64,000 nucleotides of DNA from VAZQ01 sp035263865 (GCA_035263865.1 DATFQX010000270.1:29170-93169); one strand, 5' to 3'. Positions 33,549 through 41,342 are shown, counted from the first letter of the stretch. Numbers and translations are program-made. The notes: generated by a model from the letters alone, not told the origin.

Positions 33549-33640
33549 CGTCACCCGCGGGCTTGACCCACGGGTCCATCTTCTTCGTAAAAAGCTTTTC
33601 GCGAAACGGATGGATTGCCAGGTCAAGCCCGGCCATGACG
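33549..33640. repeat. Family C, copy 2 (both arms)
   Basis: GTCACCCGCGGGCTTGACCC on the left and GGATTGCCAGGTCAAGCCCG-GCCATGAC on the right, with TTCTTCGTAAAAAGCTTTTCGCG between. It follows the pyrE stop closely. Confidence 0.85.
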
Positions 33641-33688
33641 CACTCACTGGATATTTTCATTTGCGCGAACGCACGATCGTGCCGCGCG

Positions 33689-33720
33689 CTCGGTGCGTCC
33701 CCTTCCCCGCGTGCGGGGGG
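33689..33720. repeat. Family A fragment (copy 14)
   Basis: CTCGGTGCGTCCCCTTCCCC followed by GCGTGCGGGGGG. Only the outer part of one arm remains. From here to 34030 I see no gene on either strand. Confidence 0.65.
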
Positions 33721-34029
33721 TTTGGTGATAGCCGGAAAAGTAGGCCACGTTCCTTTCGCGCGCAGGGTAGTCCATAGACGCAGAGCGTAGCTCGTCGCGG
33801 GCAGCCAACGGGTCTACGCTAAGGTGGTGTGAGAGCTTTCTACCGCCGTCGGCATTCCGAGACAAAGAAGAATAGAGGGTTGCCGAGGAACGTCTAAAGG
33901 CATGAAGCCTCTAATGCTACGGCGACACCTAAAACAGCCTACGACGGTCTTGCCGACTGTTTGAAAATCACGAGCTGCCTTCCGGACTCCTTATTCGCGA
34001 CAAGAGGGCTCGGGGACAGCTTTTATTTG

Positions 34030-34196
34030 GCGTGTCGGATTCGGTAAAGCGATTCCAATTCGTCCTAACAATTCAGATCAAAACATGGGGTTGAACAGAC
34101 GTGTGGAATTTCTCATAGCGAGTCAGGCAGAGGTGATCACCGCTTGGATCGAGAATACGAAGGGACTCTGCGAGGATGAGGCGTGCGGGGCGAGAA
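34030..34196 (+). pseudogene. C-terminal remnant of an OmpA-like peptidoglycan-binding domain
   Basis: The frame through 34085 reads RVGFGKAIPIRPNNSDQNMG then LNRRVEFLIASQAEVITAW. The pattern G-G-K-x-x-P-I-x-P-N followed by LNRRVEF is the end of an OmpA C-terminal domain. Upstream sequence in the same frame has no OmpA features, and downstream the frame runs into a family E repeat. Only about 30 recognisable residues remain. Confidence 0.5.
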
Positions 34197-34198
34197 AC

Positions 34199-34289
34199 GG
34201 TGGGCTACGGCGCTGCGCGCCTAACCCACCCTACGAAGTCTGCACAACGGTTTCCGCGTGGGCACGCTTCGCTTTGCCCACCCTACTGA
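34199..34289. repeat. Family E, copy 1 (two modules)
   Basis: GGTGGGCTACGGCGCTGCGC-GCCTAACCCACCCTAC and CGTGGGCACGCTTCGCTTTG-CCCACCCTAC. Both are imperfect hairpins ending in the shared CCCACCCTAC. It abuts the purM 3' end. Confidence 0.75.
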
Positions 34290-34301
34290 CGGCGGTCGCC
34301 A

Positions 34302-35387
34302 TCACCCCGCCTGCCGCTTGCCGGCGTCCTCGTGCCAGAAGCGCTTGTGCTGGCCGGCAAGGGAGTGCACCGGGATGCGCACGATTTTTTGCGCATCCGA
34401 AACGGCGGTGCCGATCACCTGCGCCACGCGGCCGTGCGCCTTGAGGATGGCGAGTATGTGCTCGGAAGCGGCAGGATCGACCACGTAGCAGAAGCCGATC
34501 CCCATGTTGAAGACCTGGTACATCTCGCTCAGCTCGACCTTGGCGTGGCGCTGGATGAGGGGAAAGATGGGCTGCGGCTCAATCAGCGCGTCGAGCGTAA
34601 AGCCGACCGGCGCGGCGACGCGGCAGAGGTTGAGCAAGCCGTCGCCGGTGATGTTGATCAGCGCGTGCACGCCGGGAACGGCGCGCAGAATCTCCAGCGC
34701 CTCGCGCACGTAGATGTCGGTCGGGCGCAACAGCTCCTCGCCGAGCGTACAAGAAAGCTCCACGAATTTGTGGTCGATGCCGTAGTGGTGATCGGCAAAA
34801 AACGCCCGGCGCGCGAGCGACAGCCCGTTGCTGTGGATGCCGCTGCTCTTGACCCCGATGACGGCGTCGCCCTCGCGCACCGCGCGCCCGTCGATGACGT
34901 TACCGAGGTCGACCTTGCCGACCGCCATGCCGACGAGGTCGAAGTGCTTGACCACGTCCTTGAGCTGCGCGGTCTCCCCGCCCGAGATCGAGATTTGCGC
35001 GAGTTCGGCGCCCTTGCACAGGCCTTCCGCGATCGCGTCGAGCATGGCGGCGTCGGTCTTTTCCACCGCGATATAGTCGACGAGCGAAAGGGGCGTCGCG
35101 CCGACGCAGATCATGTCGTTGACGTTCATGGCGACGCAGTCGATGCCGATGGTGTCGTACTTGCCCATCATGTCGGCGATGATGGTTTTGGAGCCGACGC
35201 CGTCGGTGCACAGCGCAAGGCCGACGCCGTCGAGCTCGATCACGTTGGCGAAGTAGCCGATCGGCAGCACGAGGCGGCCGAGCCCCGCGCGCGGCCAGGT
35301 TTTTTGCACGCGCGCGATGATGCGGTTAAGCCCCGCATCCGCCTCCGCCGTGTCGACGCCGCTCTCGCGGTAAATCTCGCTGCGCAC
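34302..35387 (-). CDS. purM: Phosphoribosylformylglycinamidine cyclo-ligase (AIR synthase), atypical form
   Basis: 361 residues from a GTG at 35387. Family motifs are YRESGVDTAEADAGLNRIIA, LCTDGVGSKTIIA, DTIGIDCVAMNVNDMICVGA and the ATP-binding ISGGETAQLKD, plus GVKSSGIHSNGLSLARR and NMGIGFCYVVDP. The enzyme closes FGAM to AIR in purine synthesis. The sequence differs from the usual alphaproteobacterial PurM (for example FANVIELDGVGLALCTDGVG instead of the standard loop with VLVAANDGVGTK) and seems nearer to archaeal-type or divergent forms. It has no purN beside it, so it may be a second, transferred copy. Confidence 0.85.
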   Translation of the reverse strand: MRSEIYRESGVDTAEADAGLNRIIARVQKTWPRAGLGRLVLPIGYFANVIELDGVGLALCTDGVGSKTIIADMMGKYDTIGIDCVAMNVNDMICVGATPLSLVDYIAVEKTDAAMLDAIAEGLCKGAELAQISISGGETAQLKDVVKHFDLVGMAVGKVDLGNVIDGRAVREGDAVIGVKSSGIHSNGLSLARRAFFADHHYGIDHKFVELSCTLGEELLRPTDIYVREALEILRAVPGVHALINITGDGLLNLCRVAAPVGFTLDALIEPQPIFPLIQRHAKVELSEMYQVFNMGIGFCYVVDPAASEHILAILKAHGRVAQVIGTAVSDAQKIVRIPVHSLAGQHKRFWHEDAGKRQAG

Positions 35388-35460
35388 GTGGGTTGGTCCG
35401 TTATCAGCGCCGCGTCCTGAGCATTAGGCGCGACTTTCTCCAGCATCCATCGAAAGAAAA

Positions 35461-35511
35461 AAGCGACTTCATTTGAAGACGATGGATTGCCGGGTCAAGC
35501 CCGGCAATGAC
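35461..35511. repeat. Family C half copy (copy 3)
   Basis: GACGATGGATTGCCGGGTCA then AGCCCGGCAATGAC. Only the right arm and part of the spacer remain. Confidence 0.8.
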
Positions 35512-35584
35512 ACGGGCTGAGGATAACGGCGGCTCGACTCGCGCTGAACGGCGTCGCGAGTTGCGCATTGACCGCGCCGCGGAC

Positions 35585-35763
35585 TCAGTCTGCTCCCTCC
35601 CCCGCTTGCGGGGGAGGGGTGGGGGGGAGGGGTTGTGCACACTCGCTCTATCTTTTTGCCTGCCCCCTCCCTAGCCCTCCAGCCGAAGTCGGATTTATCT
35701 GACTTCGGCCAGTCATTACGTGGCCGAACTCGGGTGCTGTAAACGGGGAGGGGACGCACCGAG
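35585..35763. repeat. Family A, copy 15, with truncated nested N element
   Basis: The left arm is CTCAGTCTGCTCCCTCCCCC. The right arm is interrupted after CCCTCC by a partial N (35680-35735) that ends at ACTCGGGT, and then resumes as GCTGTAAACGGGGAGGGGAC. Confidence 0.88.
35680..35735. repeat. Nested element N, copy 4 (truncated)
   Basis: The first hairpin is intact (AGCCGAAGTCGGATTTATCT and GACTTCGGCC). The second ends after GGCCGAACTCGGGT, as if its right half was deleted. Confidence 0.85.
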
Positions 35764-35783
35764 CGGGCGGCGGGAGCGGTGAC

Positions 35784-37100
35784 TCACTCGCACGAGCGCT
35801 TCGCGCCGGGCATGAACTCGGCCCAAACTTTTGCGGTGTGCGCGCCGAGCGTCGGCACGGCGCGGTAGCGGCGCGCGGCGGCGTCGCTGCGCGCGGGCGG
35901 CGCCGGCAAGCTCACCGGGCCCGATGGTGTCGCAACTTGGATGCGGGAGAGCTGCGGATGTTTTGCGAGATCGGCGACGGTGTTGACGCGGGCAAAGGCG
36001 ATGTCGTTCTCCGCAAGCTTTTGCGTCAGCGTCGCCTCCTGCATCGCGCCGAACACGTCGGCGACGCGCGCGTCGGTCTCGGCGCGGCGTTTGACCCGCT
36101 CCACATTGGTGGCGAAGGCAGGATCGGCGGCGAGCACGGCGTCGCCCAGCACCTTTTCCGCGAGTACGCGCCACTCGCGGTCGCTCTGGATCGAAATCAA
36201 GATGTCGGCGCCGTCTTTCGTCGGAAACGCGCCGTACGGCGCAATCGAGGTGTGCGCGAGCCCCATGCGTTTGGGCTCCGCGCCGCCCTCGTACTGGATC
36301 AGCGGCACCGCCATCCAATCGGCCATGGCGTCGAACATGGAGATGGAGATCGCCGCGCCTTCCCCCGTGCGCTCGCGCGAAAAAAGCGCCTCGAGGATCG
36401 CCTCGTAGGCGTTCATGCCGGCGGCGATGTCGCACACCGAGACGCCGACGCGCGCCGGCGCCTCGGGGCCGCCGGTGATCGAGGCGAGCCCCGACTCTGC
36501 CTGCACCAGCATGTCGTAGGCTTTTCGTTTCGCGTATGGACCTTCCTCGCCGTAGCCGGAAATCGAGCAGATGACGAGGCGCGGATGTTTTTGGCGCAAT
36601 TTGTCCACCGGGAAGCCGAGCTTTCCCACCGCGCCCGGCTTCAAGTTCTGCACGAACACGTCGGCCTTGGCGATGATCGCCGCCAGCAGCGCCTTGTCAT
36701 CTTCGCGCGCGAGGTCGAGCACCAGCGATTCCTTGCCGCGGTTGAGCCACACGAAATACGCGCTCTTGCCTGGCCCTTCCTCTCCGCTTGCTCGGTCTGC
36801 TCCCTCCCCCGCTCGCGGGGGAGGGTTGGGGAGGGGGCGAGCTTGCACGGACGAATCTTGTTGCGTGCCCCCTCCCTGTCCCTCCCCCGCAAGCGGGGGA
36901 GGGGAATGAACCGAGTTTCGGGAGAGAGCAAACCGAGCGCGCGGCACGGCGAGCTTGTCGTAGTAGCGCGCGAAGTCGCCTTCCGGTCGCTCGACCTTGA
37001 TCACCCGCGCGCCGGCATCCGCCAGCCGGCAGGTGCACATGGGCGCCGCCACCGCCTGCTCGAGCGACACCACCAACAGGCCTGACAGGGGAAGGGGCAT
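35784..37100 (-). CDS. CaiB/BaiF family (class III) CoA-transferase with an in-frame family A insertion
   Basis: 438 residues from the ATG at 37100 (MPLPLSGLLVVSLEQAVAAP). Core motifs are ADAGARVIKVERPEGDFARY, SAYFVWLNRGKESLVLDLA, LVQNLKPG-like FVQNLKPGAVGKLGF and YDMLVQAESG with the family's catalytic Asp. The family moves CoA between carboxylic acids, often oxalate, formate, succinate or carnitine-type substrates; the substrate here is unknown. Residues about 54-108, between GDFARYYDKL and SAYFVWLN, are encoded by a whole family A repeat (SPPPLAGEGQGGGTQQDSSV onward). Uninserted relatives join these motifs almost directly, so the insertion lies in the conserved N-terminal fold at a surface loop. 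Confidence 0.9.
   Translation of the reverse strand: MPLPLSGLLVVSLEQAVAAPMCTCRLADAGARVIKVERPEGDFARYYDKLAVPRARFALSRNSVHSPPPLAGEGQGGGTQQDSSVQARPLPNPPPRAGEGADRASGEEGPGKSAYFVWLNRGKESLVLDLAREDDKALLAAIIAKADVFVQNLKPGAVGKLGFPVDKLRQKHPRLVICSISGYGEEGPYAKRKAYDMLVQAESGLASITGGPEAPARVGVSVCDIAAGMNAYEAILEALFSRERTGEGAAISISMFDAMADWMAVPLIQYEGGAEPKRMGLAHTSIAPYGAFPTKDGADILISIQSDREWRVLAEKVLGDAVLAADPAFATNVERVKRRAETDARVADVFGAMQEATLTQKLAENDIAFARVNTVADLAKHPQLSRIQVATPSGPVSLPAPPARSDAAARRYRAVPTLGAHTAKVWAEFMPGAKRSCE
36790..36937. repeat. Family A, copy 16, inside the CoA-transferase reading frame
   Basis: Both arms are intact (CTCGGTCTGCTCCCTCCCCC and GCAAGCGGGGGAGGGG) with an extra CCGAG end. It is translated in the same frame and direction as the hemY copy, giving SPPPLAGEGQGGGT and GEGADRA in both proteins. 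Confidence 0.93.
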
Positions 37101-37114
37101 GGGGGTGCGATTTC

Positions 37115-37152
37115 GTAGGGTGGGCAACGGCGGCTTCGCCGTTGCCCACGCG
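37115..37152. repeat. Family E, copy 2
   Basis: GTAGGGTGGGCAACGGCGGC then TTCGCCGTTGCCCACGCG, a hairpin of about 14 pairs. It lies just upstream of the CoA-transferase start. Confidence 0.85.
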
Positions 37153-37223
37153 TATCCTTGCCGTCCGCCGCGGAGACGGGACGGGAGACATTACCGTTTT
37201 TTGTTGCGCGAGTACGGGCTGCC

Positions 37224-37420
37224 GCCCTCATCCTGAGTAGGCGCGAAGCGCCGTCTCGAGGGATGAGGGCGATACCGAAGATTCCGGGCAGCCTCATGCT
37301 TCGAGACGCCGCCCTCATGGTGAGGTGCCCGCCCTCGCCCTTCGAGACGCTCGCTGCGCTCGCTCCTCAGGACGAGGGCGGGCCTCGAACCACGCGCGGC
37401 TCCTCTGCATGAGGCTGACT
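37224..37420. repeat. Family D, copy 2 (compound)
   Basis: Contains CCCTCATCCTGAGTAGGCGC-GAAGCGCCGTCTCGAGGGATGAGGGCG, then CTCATGCTTCGAGACGCCGC, then GCCCTCGCCCTTCGAGACGC-TCGCTGCGCTCGCTCCTCAGG. Several modules are nested. No gene is seen in this gap. Confidence 0.83.
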
Positions 37421-37492
37421 GGCGCTTCGCCGCGTTGGCCTGCGCTGCTATGGTTACATTGAACGATCTCACCGCCTCTCCCGTTGTTGCGC

Positions 37493-38527
37493 ATGGCCCG
37501 CATTGCGATGATCGCGCTGATGTTGTTTGCGGCGGCGCCGGCGCTCGCGCAGGACGGTGGGGCGAGCGCGCCGGCACCTGCCGCGCCGGCCGGCAGCAAC
37601 ACGACACCGCCTTCTGCCACGACTGACAAGCCGCCCGCGGTATCTCCGCCGGCCGCTGGCACCGAAACGCCGCCGCCCGCCGAAACACCAGCCGCGCCAC
37701 CGCCGCCTCCGACCGCCCGTGCCGGCAGCGCGGACCTGCGCGAGTCCGTGTGCATGATGATCGAATCGGCGGCGCGGGCGCATAATTTGCCGCTCGAGTT
37801 TTTCGCCCGCGTGATCTGGCAGGAGAGCCGATTCGAGCCCAACACCGTGGGCCCGCGCACGCGCAGCGGCGAGCGCGCGCAAGGCATCGCCCAGTTCATG
37901 CCGCGGACGGCGGCCGAGCGCGGCTTGTTCGATCCGTTCGATCCGGTGCAGGCGCTGCCGAAATCAGCGGAATTTTTGCGCGAGCTCGCCAACCAATTCG
38001 GCAATCTCGGTCTCGCCGCCGCCGCCTACAACGCCGGGCCGGGACGCTTGCGCGAATTTTTATCCGGGCACCGGCCGCTGCCGGCGGAGACGCGCAACTA
38101 CGTGCTCGCCATCACCGGCATGTCCGTCGAGGCATGGGCGGCGAGCAGCAAGCGCGAGCCCGCGCCCATTGCCAAGCCCGGCTGCGGCGAGCTGATGGCG
38201 CTTCTGCACCGCGCGCCCAATCCGTTCGTGCAAAAGCTCGAGGAGCGCGTGAACCTCGTCGCGCTGGCGCCGTGGGGCGTGCAGCTTGCCGCCGGCTTCT
38301 CGCGCGAGCGCGCGCTGTCGACCTACGCCATGCTCGCCAGGCGCTACGGCGAGATTCTCGCCGGGCGCGATCCGAGCCTGTTCAGCTCCGTTTTTCGCAC
38401 CCGCGGCACGAACCCGTTCTACCAGGTGCGCGTCGGCGCCGACACGCGCGCGGCGGCCGAGGGCCTCTGCGGCTCAATACGTCGCGTCGGCGGCGCCTGC
38501 ATCGTGCTGCGCAACCGCGCGGGGTGA
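37493..38527 (+). CDS. Lytic transglycosylase (SLT domain) with C-terminal SPOR-like region
   Basis: 344 residues from the ATG at 37493 (a TTG three codons earlier is possible). A signal peptide (IAMIALMLFAAAPALAQ) and a Pro/Ala-rich linker to about residue 85 are followed by the SLT domain with FARVIWQESRFEPNTVG (catalytic Glu), RAQGIAQFMPRTAAERG and LGLAAAAYNAGPGRLREFL. The C-terminus (NPFYQVRVGADTRAAAEGLC ... CIVLRN) looks like a SPOR peptidoglycan-binding fold. It would cleave peptidoglycan in the periplasm, possibly at the septum. Repeats flank it on both sides. Confidence 0.9.
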   Translation: MARIAMIALMLFAAAPALAQDGGASAPAPAAPAGSNTTPPSATTDKPPAVSPPAAGTETPPPAETPAAPPPPPTARAGSADLRESVCMMIESAARAHNLPLEFFARVIWQESRFEPNTVGPRTRSGERAQGIAQFMPRTAAERGLFDPFDPVQALPKSAEFLRELANQFGNLGLAAAAYNAGPGRLREFLSGHRPLPAETRNYVLAITGMSVEAWAASSKREPAPIAKPGCGELMALLHRAPNPFVQKLEERVNLVALAPWGVQLAAGFSRERALSTYAMLARRYGEILAGRDPSLFSSVFRTRGTNPFYQVRVGADTRAAAEGLCGSIRRVGGACIVLRNRAG

Positions 38528-38561
38528 TGGCGGTCTATAGCGGGGTAATGGCGGACTATAT

Positions 38562-38635
38562 CCGTTCGTCCCCGCGAAAGCGGGGACCCAGGGCCATGGA
38601 CTGCGGCTTCTGGTTTCCCGCTTGCGCGGAAATGA
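38562..38635. repeat. Family B, copy 4 (both arms), upstream of the GIY-YIG gene
   Basis: CCGTTCGTCCCCGCGAAAGC-GGGGACCCAGG on the left, CTGGTTTCCCGCTTGCGCGG-AAATGAG on the right. Confidence 0.88.
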
Positions 38636-38658
38636 GTGGTGGATGGCGTCCCTCTATC

Positions 38659-38709
38659 CGTTCGTCTCCGTGCCCCCTCCGCGGGGTAAACTCCAGCGGG
38701 GATCCCAGG
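38659..38709. repeat. Family B interrupted arm ending at the GIY-YIG ribosome site
   Basis: CCGTTCGTCTCCG, then about 24 foreign bases including TGCCCCCTCCGCGGGGTAAA, then CGGGGATCCCAGG. The final CCAGG, with the adjacent AG, forms the AGGAG at 38707-38711 used by the next gene. Confidence 0.75.
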
Positions 38710-38720
38710 AGTCCGAGGCC

Positions 38721-38993
38721 GTGAGTTTCTGGGTCTACATTTTGGCAAGTCGCCGTAACGGCACGCTCTACGTCGGGATAACAGAAGATCTCGCCCGCCG
38801 CGCATGGGAGCATCGAACTGGTGTCGTACCAGGCTTCACGAAGAAATACGCGATCAAGATGCTGGTCTGGTTCGAGCAACACGAGACGCGAGAATCGGCA
38901 TTGCAACGAGAGCGCCAGCTGAAAAAATGGAACAGGGCATGGAAGCTACAACTGATCGAGCAGTGTAATCCGAGTTGGAAAAGATCTTTTTGA
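38721..38993 (+). CDS. GIY-YIG nuclease superfamily small protein, bracketed by family B repeats
   Basis: 90 residues from a GTG at 38721; AGGAG lies nine bases upstream at the end of a family B arm. It is a single GIY-YIG domain: VYILASRRNGTLYVGITEDL, then the catalytic-type Arg and His in ARRAWEHRTG, KYAIKMLVWFEQHETRESAL and the Glu/Lys-rich RERQLKKWNRAWKLQLIE. These stand-alone 90-100 residue proteins are very common in Proteobacteria, often mislabelled UvrC-like, and have no established role. Family B copies lie at 38562-38709 and 39025-39100, so the gene sits within a repeat pair in the same way as DUF559 does with family A. Confidence 0.9.
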   Translation: MSFWVYILASRRNGTLYVGITEDLARRAWEHRTGVVPGFTKKYAIKMLVWFEQHETRESALQRERQLKKWNRAWKLQLIEQCNPSWKRSF

Positions 38994-39024
38994 TGAATTG
39001 ACGGGATGACTCTCGGATCTCTCT

Positions 39025-39100
39025 GCCGTTCATTCACGCGTAAGCGGGAATCCAGTCTATCTGCCCAGTCTGGGTCCCCGCTTTCGCGGGGACGAACGGA
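39025..39100. repeat. Family B, copy 6 (both arms), downstream of the GIY-YIG gene
   Basis: CCGTTCATTCACGCGTAAGC-GGGAATCCAG and CTGGGTCCCCGCTTTCGCGG-GGACGAACGG, spacer TCTATCTGCCCAGT. Confidence 0.9.
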
Positions 39101-39135
39101 GAATATCCTCCTGATCGCGGCAACTAGCACGCGAC

Positions 39136-40244
39136 TCAATCTCCCGCATGCCCATGCAAAATCTGCCGGCCGATGCGGGTCGCGGGCTCGCCGCCGCAAT
39201 TGGAGAGAAGGACGACGCCGAGCCGCGCATCGGGAATCATGCCGATATAGGTCGAGGTGATGTTGAGCCCGCCGTTCTTGTCGACGATGAGGCGATCGCC
39301 GTTCACCACGCGCTGCCAGGCGAGCGCCTGGGTGAAGCGCTCGTTCACCTTGAAGACGCCTTGCTGCGCCAGCGCCATCGCGGCTTGCAGATCGCGCTGA
39401 TCCGGCAGCGTGCCGAGGTTGGCGGCAAGAAAGCGCGCCATGTCGCGCCCCGAGGAAAAAATCTGTCCGGTGCCCGGCCAGGTGAATATGCCTTGTAAAG
39501 GCCGGGCTCGCCGACGGGTTTTGCGTCGGCGTTGTAGCCCTGCACCGCGCGGCGGCGAAATTTTTCTGCCAATTGCCCGCGCGCGGTCCCACGCGGCACC
39601 GGCAGCGCGGTCGAGGTCATGCCGAGCGGCAGCCGCGTTTCCATGAGCTGCGCGATCGGCGTGTTGAAGCGCCGCTCGAGCGCGAGCGAAAGCAGCACGA
39701 AGCCCGTGTTGGAGTAGATGTCCTGCTTGCCGGGTGTATGCGCCTCATCGGCGGTCCAGGAATTAAGATAGCGAATGAAATCGGCGAGCGTGTAGGGCCC
39801 GCGATGCCACGGCTCGTACTGATGCGGCGTACGGTCGAGCCCCGAGGTGTGGGTGGCGAGCTGACCCAGCGTGATCTTGCGGATGTCGCCGCCTTGCGCA
39901 AGCTCGGTGACGTATTTCGCCACCGGATCGTCGGGGGACACTTCGCCCTGCTTCACCGCCTGGGCCAGAAGCGTGGCGATGAACGCCTTGCCCACGGAGG
40001 CGAGATTGAACAGCGAATCCGAGGTGATGGGTTGTTGGCGCGCGACGTCCGCCATGCCGTAGTTGAAGAAGAGCGTGCGCGCGTCGATGTTGAGCGCGAC
40101 CGCCATGCCGCCCGCCGCGATCAGTGCCGGCTGCACCTGGCGGCGCACCAGCTGCTCGATCTCGGCATCGCTCTGCGCCCGCGCTGGGATGGAGGCAAGC
40201 GTCGCGCCGACCAGCAATGCCACCGCGGGCGTCATGACGCGCAT
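39136..40244 (-). pseudogene. Class C beta-lactamase-like serine hydrolase, single frameshift
   Basis: The first frame (40244 downward) has a signal peptide (LLVGATLASIPARAQ), the SxxK motif in LASVGKAFIATLL (Ser83), the YxN motif in IYSNTGFVLLSLALERR, and HTSGLDRTPHQYE. Near 39483-39495 the homology passes to another frame, IFTWPGTGQIFSSGRDMARF, and continues through VDKNGGLNITSTYIGMIP (a KxG-type motif) to the stop at 39136. One indel near GEPG therefore breaks an otherwise complete gene. It is either a recent pseudogene or a base error. Related proteins are AmpC-type beta-lactamases or esterases. Confidence 0.8.
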
Positions 40245-40339
40245 CTCATCCCTCCCGTCGCGAATGCATCCGCAAGCCTCCGCGCAAATTCTACTGCCGC
40301 GCCGCGCATCGCCGAGTTAATTCGCGTCCATCTCACCTT

Positions 40340-40490
40340 CCCGTTCGTCCCCGCGAACGGCTGAATCTTTTTGCATGCCCCCTCCCTGTCCCTCCAGCCG
40401 AAGTCGGATTTATCCGACTTCGGCCAGTTAATGTGTGGCCGAACTCGGGTAAACCCGAGTTCGGCTGCAAGCGGGGAAGGGGACGCTGGG
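40340..40490. repeat. Chimeric repeat: short family B hairpin joined to a family A right arm (copy 17) with nested N
   Basis: CCGTTCGTCCCCGCGAACGG at 40340 stands where the A left arm should be. The A right arm follows from 40375 (GCATGCCCCCTCCCTGTCCC), interrupted by N and resumed as GCAAGCGGGGAAGGGGACG. Confidence 0.85.
40396..40466. repeat. Nested element N, copy 5 (71 bp)
   Basis: Identical ends and length to copies 1 and 3, again directly after CCCTCC of the A right arm. Linker AGTTAATGTGT. Confidence 0.9.
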
Positions 40491-40501
40491 GCGCGAGCGC
40501 G

Positions 40502-41140
40502 CTACCCCTTCGGCCGGGCGATCGGGGCGTCGGCGAAGATCTGGTACTGCTGCGCGCGGGGTTTTGCCGCATCGGCGGGATCGACCAATTGCAGCGAGCT
40601 TTTGCCCAACACCGCGCGCGGCAGGATCATGACGCGGATGAAGCGGCTCGGCCGATCGGCGGCCTGCGCGAAGACCGGCTCGGGCCCGCTCTCGTACCAG
40701 GCGCCGCCGGGGCCATACGAGGTCGAGCGGCCCGCGGTGTCGATACGGATGCCGCCCTCGATGAGGCAGCGGATGCCCGGCCCTTGATGGGTATGCCGAT
40801 AGGCGCAGCCGCCTCCCGGGAAGGCGACGCTATCGCCGCGCAGGAGGAGCTCGCCGTCGGGCAGTGTATCGAGCGCGACGGTGAGTTTCTCGCGCACGCT
40901 CACGCCGGCCGCGGCCCGCGCAGGCGGCGCTGCGAGCTCGTAGCGCCAGCAGGTCGCGCCTTCGCCGCCTGCGGTAAGGGTTGCCGCGCTTTCGCCGCAC
41001 CACGCCTCGCCGTCGCGCAGCGTGCGGCCGGCGATCACCGCGCCGCCATGCACGAGAAAGATCATGCGTGCACCCGCCGGCAACGCGAGCGCGGCGCCGT
41101 TGGCGAACACATCTTCGTAGAGCGCGAGCACGGGGTGCAT
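40502..41140 (-). CDS. Cupin-like protein
   Basis: 212 residues from the ATG at 41140 (MHPVLALYEDVFANGAAL); upstream in-frame sequence is repeat-derived. It looks like a double-stranded beta-helix protein: RMIFLVHGGAVIAGRTLRDG, then the metal-binding-type stretch CAYRHTHQGPGIRCLIEGGI with paired His, and SYGPGGAWYESGPEPVFAQA. Cupins of this layout include small dioxygenases and sensor-like proteins. The substrate is unknown. It is followed by a chimeric repeat and divergent from the membrane protein at 41343. Confidence 0.7.
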   Translation of the reverse strand: MHPVLALYEDVFANGAALALPAGARMIFLVHGGAVIAGRTLRDGEAWCGESAATLTAGGEGATCWRYELAAPPARAAAGVSVREKLTVALDTLPDGELLLRGDSVAFPGGGCAYRHTHQGPGIRCLIEGGIRIDTAGRSTSYGPGGAWYESGPEPVFAQAADRPSRFIRVMILPRAVLGKSSLQLVDPADAAKPRAQQYQIFADAPIARPKG

Positions 41141-41155
41141 GGGGGATTCTTCCCT

Positions 41156-41190
41156 GTAGGCTCGGCAACGGCTTTGCCGTTGCCCACGCG
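41156..41190. repeat. Family E, copy 3
   Basis: GTAGGCTCGGCAACGGCTTT then GCCGTTGCCCACGCG. It faces copy 4, 88 bases away, in inverted orientation. Confidence 0.83.
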
Positions 41191-41277
41191 CAAGTTCCTC
41201 GTCGTTTGCGCGACGACGTCGCGGCAAGGCGGATGAGCTTATCGCGTTTCTTTTTTTTGCGCGGACTTTCGGTTACC

Positions 41278-41316
41278 GCGTGGGCAACGGCGAAGCCGCC
41301 GTTGCCCACCCTACGC
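41278..41316. repeat. Family E, copy 4
   Basis: GCGTGGGCAACGGCGAAGCC then GCCGTTGCCCACCCTACG. It ends 27 bases before the membrane protein start. Confidence 0.85.
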
Positions 41317-41342
41317 GGTGCGCAGGCGCGTCGACAGCGCGC

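Noticed and set aside
33644..33865. A 73-codon minus-strand frame after pyrE.
   Set aside because: Part of it is a translated family A fragment and the rest has no recognisable features.
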